Of a stretch of DNA of 64,000 bases, positions 55,665 through 64,000 are shown in pieces (positions within the stretch are counted from its first letter, which is position 1; each line of letters opens with the position of its first letter). Under the pieces are notes generated by a model, which did not search any database, was not told the DNA's origin, and was given only the letters and a program-made list of their open reading frames with translations. Both the position numbers and the translations under genes were made by a program. Source of the DNA: Eunapius fragilis (taxonomy: Eukaryota > Porifera > Demospongiae > Spongillida > Spongillidae); the NCBI GenBank assembly GCA_963681505.1, contig OY811972.1, positions 836,375-900,374 of the forward strand. Direction: 5' to 3'.

Positions 55665-58600
55665 TCCTCAGGAACTCTGAGGTTCAATGTATAAAGGCTG
55701 CTGTTACAGTGACGAGAGCAATCAGCTGTTTTTGAAAGAATGATTGGTGTATCAATGCAATTAATACACAATGTCCAGTGCTTCTGCCTGTTCTTTTAAT
55801 TGTACTCCCATGCTTGCCTCAGCATCCTTTGTGGTTTGCATGAGCGTACCACCAGGGTCTCCACATGACCTATGCTGAGAGTTGTGGTGAGCATGTGCAT
55901 CTTGCAACGTGTTGTCCTGGTGTGTTTGAAAGCTACACTAGGCAACGTGCTGTCCTGGTGTGTTTGCAAGCTACACTAGGCAATGTGTTGTCCTGGTGTG
56001 TTTGCAAGCTACACTAGGCAACGTGCTGTCCTGGTGTGTTTGCAAGCTACACTAGGCAACGTGTTGTCCTGGTGTGTTTGCAAGCTACACTAGGCAACGT
56101 GTTGTCCTGGTGTGTTTGCAAGCTGCACTAGGCAACGTGCTGTCCTGGTGTATTTGCAAGCTACACTAGGCAACGTGCTGTCCTGGTGTGTTTTCAAGCT
56201 ACACTAGGCAACGTGATGTCCTGGTGTGTTTGCAAGCTACACTAGGCAACGTGCTGTCCTGGTGTGTTTGCAAGCTACACTAGGCAACGTGTTGTCCTGG
56301 TGTGTTTGCAAGCTACACTAGGCAACGTGTTGTCCTGGTGTGTTTGCAAGCTACACTAGGCAACGTGCTGTCCTGGTGTGTTTGCAAGCTACACTAGGCA
56401 ACGTGCTGTCCTGGTGTGTTTGCAAGCTACACTAGGCAACGTGATGTCCTGGTGTGTTTGCAAGCTACACTAGGCAATGTGCTGTCCTGGTGTGTTTGCA
56501 AGCTACACTAGGCAACGTGTTGTCCTGGTGTGTTTGCAAGCTACACTAGGCAACGTGTTGTCCTGGTGTGTTTGCAAGCTGCACTAGGCAACGTGCTGTC
56601 CTGGTGTGTTTGCAAGCTACACTAGGCAACGTGCTGTCCTGGTGTATTTGCAAGCTACACTAGGCAACGTGCTGTCCTGGTGTGTTTGCAAGCTACACTA
56701 GGCAACGTGTTGTCCTGGTGTGTTTGCAAGCTACACTAGGCAACGTGTTGTCCTGGTGTGTTTGCAAGCTGCACTAGGCAACGTGCTGTCCTGGTGTGTT
56801 TGCAAGCTACACTAGGCAACGTGCTGTCCTGGTGTATTTGCAAGCTACACTAGGCAACGTGCTGTCCTGGTGTGTTTGCAAGCTACACTAGGCAACGTGT
56901 TGTCCTGATGTGTTTGCAAGCTACACTAGGCAACGTGCTGTCCTGGTGTGTTTGCAAGCTACACTAGGCAACGTGTTGTCCTGGTGTGTTTGCAAGCTAC
57001 ACTAGGCAACGTGTTGTCCTGGTGTGTTTGCAAGCTACACTAGGCAACGTGTTGTCCTGGTGTGTTTGCAAGCTACACTAGGCAACGTGTTGTCCTGGTG
57101 TGTTTGCAAGCTACACTAGGCAACGTGTTGTCCTGTGTGCAAGCTACACTAGGCAACGTGCTGTCCTAGTGTGTTTGCAAGCTACACTAAGCAACGTGCT
57201 GTCCTGGTGTGTTTGCAAGCTACACTAGGCAACGTGTTGTCCTGATGTGTTTGCAAGCTACACTAGGCAACGTGTTGTCCTGGTGTGTTTGCAAGCTACA
57301 CTAGGCAACGTGTTGTCCTGGTGTGTTTGCAAGCTACACTAGGCAACGTGTTGTCCTGGTGTGTTTGCAAGCTACACTAGGCAACGTGTTGTCCTGGTGT
57401 GTTTGCAAGCTACACTAGGCAACGTGTTGTCCTGGTGTGTTTGCAAGCTACACTAGGCAACGTGTTGTCCTGGTGTTTTTGCAAGCTACACTAGGCAACG
57501 TGTTGTCCTGGTGTGTTTGCAAGCTACACTAGGCAACGTGTTGTCCTGTGTGCAAGCTACACTAGGCAACGTGCTGTCCTAGTGTGTTTGAAAGCTACAC
57601 TAAGCAACGTGCTGTCCTGGTGTGTTTGCAAGCTACACTAGGCAACGTGTTGTCCTGGTGTGTTTGCAAGCTACACTAGGCAACGTGTTGTCCTGGTGTG
57701 TTTGCAAGCTACACTAGGAAACGTGTTGTCCTGGTGTGTTTGCAAGCTACACTAGGCAACCTGGTGTGTTTGCAAACTACACTAGGCAACGTGCTGTCCT
57801 GGTGTGTTTGCAAGCTACACTAGGCAACGTGCTGTCCTGGTGTGTTTGCAAGCTACACTAGGCAACGTGATGTCCTGGTGTGTTTGCAAGCTACACTAGG
57901 CAACGTGCTGTCCTGGTGTGTTTGCAAGCTACACTAGGCAACGTGTTGTCCTGGTGTGTTTGCAAGCTACACTAGGCAACGTGTTGTCCTGGTGTGTTTG
58001 CAAGCTGCACTAGGCAACGTGCTGTCCTGGTGTGTTTGCAAGCTACACTAGGCAACGTGCTGTCCTGGTGTATTTGCAAGCTACACTAGGCAACGTGCTG
58101 TCCTGGTGTGTTTGCAAGCTACACTAGGCAACGTGTTGTCCTGATGTGTTTGCAAGCTACACTAGGCAACGTGCTGTCCTAGTGTGTTTGCAAGCTACAC
58201 TAGGCAACGTGTTGTCCTGGTGTGTTTGCAAGCTACACTAGGCAACGTGTTGTCCTGGTGTGTTTGCAAGCTACACTAGGCAACGTGTTGTCCTGGTGTG
58301 TTTGCAAGCTACACTAGGCAACGTGTTGTCCTGGTGTGTTTGCAAGCTACACTAGGCAACGTGTTGTCCTGGTGTGTTTGCAAGCTACACTAGGCAACGT
58401 GTTGTCCTGGTGTGTTTGCAAGCTACACTAGGCAACGTGTTGTCCTGGTGTGCTTGCAAGCTACACTAGGCAACGTGTTGTCCTGTGTGCAAGCTACACT
58501 AGGCAACGTGCTGTCCTAGTGTGTTTGCAAGCTACACTAAGCAACGTGCTGTCCTGGTGTGTTTGCAAGCTACACTAGGCAACGTGTTGTCCTGGTGTGT

Positions 58601-58915
58601 TTGCAAGCTACACTAGGCAACGTGTTATCCTGGTGTGTTTGCAAGCTACACTAGGAAACGTGTTGTCCTGGTGTGTTTGCAAGCTACACTAGGCAACCTG
58701 GTGTGTTTGCAAACTACACTAGGCAACGTGCTGTCCTGGTGTGTTTGCAAGCTACACTAGGCAACGTGCTGTCCTGGTGTGTTTGCAAGCTACACTAGGC
58801 AACGTGTTGTCCTGGTGTGTTTGCAAGCTACACTAGGCAACGTGCTGTCCTGGTGTGTTGTATAGGCAACATGCTGTGTGCAACACTATGGATTTCTAGT
58901 AAAACACCAGTAAAC
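55665..58915 (+). repeat. 38-bp minisatellite array with conserved flanks, copy 2
   Basis: About 78 tandem copies of the same 38-bp unit as at 27.3-29.2 kb occupy 55900-58875. The left flank (GTACTCCCATGCTTGCCTC, GCATGAGCGTACCACCAGGG) and right flank (GTGCAACACTATGG, TCTAGTAAAACACCAGTAAA) also match. Variant units mark a higher-order structure: TCCTGTGTGC at 57131, 57544 and 58481, and CAACCTGGTGTG at about 57758 and 58695. The last two intervals are both 937 bp, so a 937-bp block was duplicated within the array. Confidence 0.95.
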
Positions 58916-59189
58916 CATATTTTCCCTCGACTCATCGCATACTTAGGCACGAATAGTTACGCATGGAGGATCCACTGTGGTTGTTTATAACGCGTGGTTT
59001 ATCGAATAATGTCTATAACTCGAATTGGAAGTTGATTTCCCCGATGGTTTACCTGTGCTACCGACTATAATGCACAGAATCCCTCCATGTGTAGTAACAT
59101 CATTCATTCGGCAGCGGCACAAGAGGCGCCCGCCGCCTGCGCTCAGGTTTCGACGAATACCGTTGAAAAAGCGGGCATGTGGCATGCTT

Positions 59190-59210
59190 ACGTCACATTT
59201 TACTATAAAA
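59190..59210 (+). promoter_or_regulatory. Candidate core promoter of the tyrosinase gene
   Basis: TATAAAA at 59204-59210 is 51 bp upstream of the proposed ATG, and a CGTCAC (CRE-half-like) lies at 59191. This spacing predicts a short 5' untranslated region of about 20-25 bases. Confidence 0.4.
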
Positions 59211-59260
59211 CACTCTACCTCGGTTATTGATTCCCATGCACTACATAGAGTTCTGAGGAC

Positions 59261-61284
59261 ATGCTTTTGCAGGGACTACTCGTGCTGCTAGTAGCCCTCT
59301 CTGTAAAAGGCGCCACTGGTAAATTGCATGACTTAATGATCACTATATTATAATATATAATGTACTGTATATATGGAACTTGACATATTCCAACTGTGAT
59401 TTATACGTACACAGAGTCTACCGGGGATCGAAACCACGGCCAGTTCTCACCTCTTGTTGATCCGTACGCCCCCGAAGATCCCAACAATTATTTTCCAAAT
59501 TTTTTTTGCGATCTGAATAGCGACGAATATGGGAGGCCTTACAACGGCCCGTTCGACCAGTTGGTGCCTCCGAATATGGTGTTTCCAAAGTTCCCAATTC
59601 CCAAGCCAAACTTGGTGACCTTGAAAAAACCCGCTCGCAAGTTAAACGCTCTGGGAACGACGATCGATCAGTTCAGGGACATTTGCGGGAATCTAGTGAT
59701 GTCGAATGAATGTGGCACTAAATCAGGTAATGCGAAACCTTATATATAGACTAGACTCGACAAACACTACCGCGACGAAAATATACATGATATGCGGCCT
59801 GTCATATGGGGCAATTGTGTGAATCACCGTACGATGTAATTAAAGTCTGCACTGATATAATATATACCGCTAGCTGAATTACGTCGATATCCATGCATGC
59901 GTGTACTATCGTCCCGCGATTGCGCGTATTTGTATGCATCATTCAGTAAACTTGATGTGGGCATGTATATATACTGCTGCGCACGAACTTAATTTGATGC
60001 GCGCCTTGCTTCTTTCCCAAAGAAACCTGCAGTGGATCTGGCACACAATATGACGCATGCGGACGACGTTGTACCTGCTCCAATGGCGTTCTTGTGAACT
60101 GCTGCCGTGTGAGAAAGGAATGGCGCTCCCTCCCGAAGGAAGAGAAGTGTGACTACATACAAGCCGTCTTAACAGCTAGTACAGACGATCGGTATGAGAG
60201 TTGTTACGCTGCGCTTGTTGATATACACAAAACGTATTTCACTTCGGGCATTCATGATCAAGAAATCTTTCTTCCCTGGCACCGTTGGTACATACTCACA
60301 TTGGAGAACCTCCTACGGAAGATTAACTGCAAAGTCACAGTACCGTACTGGGATTGGAGCGTCGAATCGCACGATTTTCCTAACTCTGTCGTTTGGGATG
60401 CGACATGTGGCTTTGGTGGGGACGGTGATAGGTCCGACAATATTGTCCATACGGGTCCATTCGGCTACCCTAATTGGGCACAGCCGGCGAACGGCCAGCC
60501 ACTGAGGAGGAGGTTCAGAGGGCCATTCCATGATGCAGCCGAGGTGGCCACAATACACAAGTACACCGTGGATGAGTTCAATTCGTGGCACATTGGTATC
60601 CAGGTAACACTGCACAATAGCGGGCACGGCGTCATAGGTGGAACAATGGCATCCCAAGAGTCCTCCAACGATCCCATATTCTTCCTTCACCACGGGTTCA
60701 TAGACAAGCTGTGGGCCGATTGGCAGCAGAAAGGCCCTGAGTACCTGAACCTTCCCCGGTATGCCCAAAGCGACAAGACCATGCTTGGAGGGGCGACGCC
60801 GAAACAAGTGTACAACTTGGTTAATCAGCCAGGCTGCGTAAAGGTGTGTGTCCAGGGCAATCCTAGACCATTCGTGTTCGCTCCACCGACCCTGCACAGT
60901 ATGTTTCGGTCACAGCTGACCTCCTCGGTACAGCCGGCCTCGTACGTACCCACGTGCACTCAGGATATGGCTTCCAGTGACTATTCGCCGCTGAAATTGG
61001 CTGCCCTCTATCACAGACCAATTCCGAAACTGAGCGAGGAGACATTCAAACTGTTCAACACTCCCCCAAAGGACATCTTGATGGCGGAGAAGATGCACGC
61101 ACTACTGAACAATTACGACGAGCTAATTAAGGCGCTGGGAGAGAGCGGCTACTCCGCTGGTAAGCCAGCTATAGACCAGCCACGTAGCGGTAGTTTGGGT
61201 CTAGAGGGATACCTGTTCCGTGCCATGCTCTCTAATGCGACGGCTGATGGTTCGCCCGCCAAACATCAGTTTGGTGTCGTGTAG
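59261..61284 (+). CDS. Secreted tyrosinase-like type-3 copper protein (3 exons, 543 aa)
   Basis: Exons 59261-59318, 59415-59726 and 60023-61284 join at GT-AG sites in one frame. Exon 1 encodes a signal peptide (MLLQGLLVLLVALSVKGAT). A linker region with PYAPEDPNNYFPNFFCD follows, then a Cys-rich segment at 125-152 (ETCSGSGTQYDACGRRCTC, then NCC) resembling a small VWC-like module. The tyrosinase domain has CuA His 192 (DIHKTYF), 201 (GIHDQ) and 210 (LPWHRWY), then VPYWDW. CuB has His 321 and 325 (LHNSGHG) and the pair 346/347 (FFLHHGFIDKLW). All six ligand positions appear present. Tyrosinases oxidise phenols to quinones in pigment, cross-linking or defence. The short C-terminus lacks a membrane segment, so a secreted enzyme is expected. 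Confidence 0.9.
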
Positions 61285-63239
61285 TTCTTCTGCCACATTG
61301 CACTGCATTGATTAACTGATTCGCGAGTATAGTGAACTTTTACAACATTGCTTGCTGTAATAGAATGAATAGATTATCAGTGCTGTGCATGGAAATTGTT
61401 TTAAAAAGATAGAGGACCGATATAAATAACGCGCAATGCCGATGCGCCATCGCGCGGCGTTCGTGAGCTTGCCTGGAAGAAGGGACTTTCCCTAAATCAC
61501 GTGATTTACAGCTCATTAAATCAGTTATAGTTTATTTGGTGGTTCCTTATTACGTGGATAACTGTGAGCTAATACCCGTTGTAATTGGTGCTCCCTGGGA
61601 AGAAGAGTGCTGTACTTACCTCTTGGGCATGGTTTGTTGACATGTGGATTTGCATCCGAGGTTTCTCACATGCTACAGCATGGATAGAACGTTACAAATT
61701 AGCGCAAAAGAAGATCTAGAATCTGCAGAAGGCCAAGGCACTGAGAAAAAAAAACTGATGGAGAAGTGTATATATACCTGTTGTATGCCTTAACTTGTAT
61801 GGATTCTAGATCGATTGCCCGTGTTAATTAGGTGTAGCTTCCAATCTCTCTATATATTATTTCTGGTTGTATAGAGGGGTTGCACCCCGAGAAGGTTCAC
61901 ATACGTTACTCACTGGCACGGGGGAGGGGGGTTACGTTGCATTCAAAAACCTACGGCTAATTACCTAACAACGAAGCCATTTTGTTCTTAGTTACCACTT
62001 ACGGCTTTGTACTTCGTTACTGCTTCACGTGGCATTTACAACAATGATAAGATTAGTATTGGTATTCCATGCTCTACCAAAAGATGTTCAAAACACTTGA
62101 TACCACAGTTTCTTAGCGCTCCTGGAAAATCGCATATACGATTGTGGTAAGGGTGGGAAAAGGCCTTAATTGGTCTGAACTATCCACCAGAGGTAACTGC
62201 TAAAGCTTTAGTGTACACTTCGTAGATAAGGTGCCACAACATTTAATAATTAATCGTACTCTAAATTAGAACAAAAGGATTATAACAACCTTTGATATAT
62301 AGGGTGAAACACAAAACCCAAACACTGAACAGAGTTTAGTTTTCTTTCTTTTTTGTTCTCAATTATGTATACTGAAAAGTTGACATTTAATGATACGGAG
62401 TCAGAATATGGCGGCAATAATATAAGTTTTAGGCGGTTGGCTATTTAGCATGCGGGCGGGGACATGGCCTAATATATAGCATGTTTACAGGTGTATTCAC
62501 GAGTAGTCTTCCAAGCCACCAAAGTAGTGGCCATCAAAGAATAGACAAAAATATTGTAGCTCAGTCACCCTATGCAATTTAATTATTGGCATGCGTGCGT
62601 CACGAGTTCTGATTATAGAACTCAACATTTCGGAGCGCTCATAAAGACTTTGACTTCATTCCGATGCTATGATGTAAGGTCTGCATGGACACCGAGATTG
62701 TAATCATATCCACAATAATGCATAATACAAATGCACCGCTCGCCCGCACCATTATATTTTCAAGGACGGGTGGACGGGAAACTAAAGTCAGTTTGGAGTG
62801 GCCTTAAATGGTACAGTGTGTGTGTGTGCTCACGACTGGCTGGTTTATCCATTTGGTGGACGAAGAGACTGTAAATGCTCCAACCTGACTCATGTGAGCC
62901 TTTTACCTTTATATAGGAATGTGGCTATACGTCGATCCTCACAAAAGCTATATATAGGATATGGAAATGCGCGTGTATAGCTTCAGCCCTTGCTCGCCCG
63001 GCATAATGCCAAAACCCATTTTGGTTGTCTTTACTAGTTCTGTGGCAAGATCCTTATTAAGTAGTTGCATTTTTTATTTTTTATGTACATGTATACTGCT
63101 GGAAAGGCTGCAGTGAAAGCATCCATCCCTGATAAATATATGTAGGTTTGTGAGGATATGTATAAAACCTAAACTACAAAGATACAATGAGTTACCTAGG
63201 TGAGTGATGTATTCTTGGGCATGAGTCCTCCCCATTATA
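61285..63239. other. Gene-less stretch after tyrosinase
   Basis: No supported gene, tandem repeat or hairpin of note. It contains a G-rich patch near 61918-61930. Short open frames are at background level. Confidence 0.5.
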
Positions 63240-63800
63240 TATACAGATGATGACAGAGCTGCTGTGTTTGATTGCAACAACACTATAGGTTTAATTAATG
63301 TACCTCTAATGTTCTGTTACATGATTTCCAATAAATGCCCCTCCATGCTACTGCTGTCAACTTACATGAAAGGTTTGAAGGAGGGACTTGATCTTGTTCT
63401 CATGTATGCATTGTACAGTTGTGCCCATGTTTCCTTGTTGGATAAGGCGACAGACCACTGAATCTGAACAGCAAGGGCAGATGCGTCTGTACCAGAAGCT
63501 GTTCCCTGCACTAAGCATCATGTACACACCAGAATATTACATGATAGCTGGGCTCGTTGGATCAAGAGACTTTTGGTGTATATGGCACATAAGAACATCT
63601 CAGCAACAGAAAGGGCTGGTTGTTCATTTGAAGAGATGTTGGACAAGGTTCTTATTCTGTGCTATTTTCATGGACTGTTTTCCAGGAAACATGTATAATG
63701 CTGAAGTCTTTATAATTACAATGTTTTTAACTTGCAATTGTCAGCAGAACATAAGCCTCAAGTGCTTCATCAGCATGCCCCATTGTATAATTTGGCATGC
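63240..63800 (+). pseudogene. Unidentified coding-like fragment
   Basis: One frame reads DCNNTIGLINVPLMFCYMIS and CPSMLLLSTYMKGLKEGLD up to LLDKATDH. Another continues ESEQQGQMRLYQKLFPALSI, MYTPEYYMIAGLVGSRDFW and CIWHIRTSQQQKG. The composition looks coding, but the frames differ and stops follow. I do not recognise the family. It may be a decayed transposon gene. Confidence 0.3.
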
Positions 63801-64000
63801 CGAAAGGTTTTGGGGTCACTAATTGTTGAATGCATTCAGTGTACAGTCATGCATGTGCCTTTCCTTCCCTTTCGTCATCTATCTATGATCCAACCAACAC
63901 GTGCGCACAAAGTAAGAACCAGATTGCGTGTCACGGACCAGAAATCCACTCAGGACAGCCACATACAATGTTATCCCCGACAACTTATTACCGCTAGCCA

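Noticed and set aside
60258..60897. Minus-strand frame of 194 aa within tyrosinase
   Set aside because: Shadow of the copper-domain exon; no domain or splice evidence.

Overview
KIND OF ORGANISM. The window is nuclear DNA of an early-branching animal, most likely a demosponge (inference). It holds multi-exon genes with short GT-AG introns, a ciliary gene, a semaphorin and a tyrosinase, a (TTAGGG)n tract, and a very heavy load of minisatellites, microsatellites, poly-G/C runs and DNA transposons. There is no bacterial-style operon, tRNA, rRNA or CRISPR array. One 200-base run of N (17297-17496) marks an assembly gap. || LAYOUT. 1-6.5 kb: two degraded C-terminal fragments of one non-LTR retrotransposon family, a near-perfect 290-bp fold-back element, and dispersed repeats. 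6.7-9.0 kb: a broken minus-strand gene of the DUF6589-associated type, next to a 1-kb candidate DNA element built from palindromic tandem repeats. 9-20.8 kb: no convincing intact gene; a hAT transposase relic, an interstitial telomeric tract beside a perfect palindrome, a second copy of the fold-back element, a G-rich minisatellite around the gap, and several hairpins. 20.9-26.3 kb: a four-exon gene for a TPR-CHAT-STAND protein of about 1437 aa. 27-29.3 kb: a 38-bp minisatellite array. 29.6-30.2 kb: a RING-finger gene (minus). 32.1-39.0 kb: CFAP206, 17 exons, 626 aa, complete. 40.5-41.6 kb: retrotransposon and hAT-type fragments. 41.9-49.8 kb: a semaphorin, 19 exons, 728 aa, with a Sema7A-like ending. 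50.0-53.7 kb: an almost intact hAT transposon inserted in a 22-bp minisatellite. 54.1-54.8 kb: a non-autonomous hAT with 8-bp target duplication. 55.7-58.9 kb: a second copy of the 38-bp minisatellite element. 59.3-61.3 kb: a three-exon secreted tyrosinase. 61.3-64 kb: mostly empty, with one unidentified coding-like fragment at the end. || HOW THE GENES RELATE. I see no functional pathway linking them. CFAP206 (axoneme), the semaphorin (cell guidance), the tyrosinase (phenol oxidation) and the TPR-CHAT-STAND protein (possible immune or death-type signalling) are independent loci separated by repeats. Spliced models were built by hand from reading frame plus GT-AG sites. The CFAP206, semaphorin, tyrosinase and TPR-CHAT models each keep one frame across all junctions, which is strong internal support. 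The most unusual gene is the TPR-CHAT-STAND fusion: its CHAT His/Cys pair is intact but its nucleotide-binding loop is degenerate.
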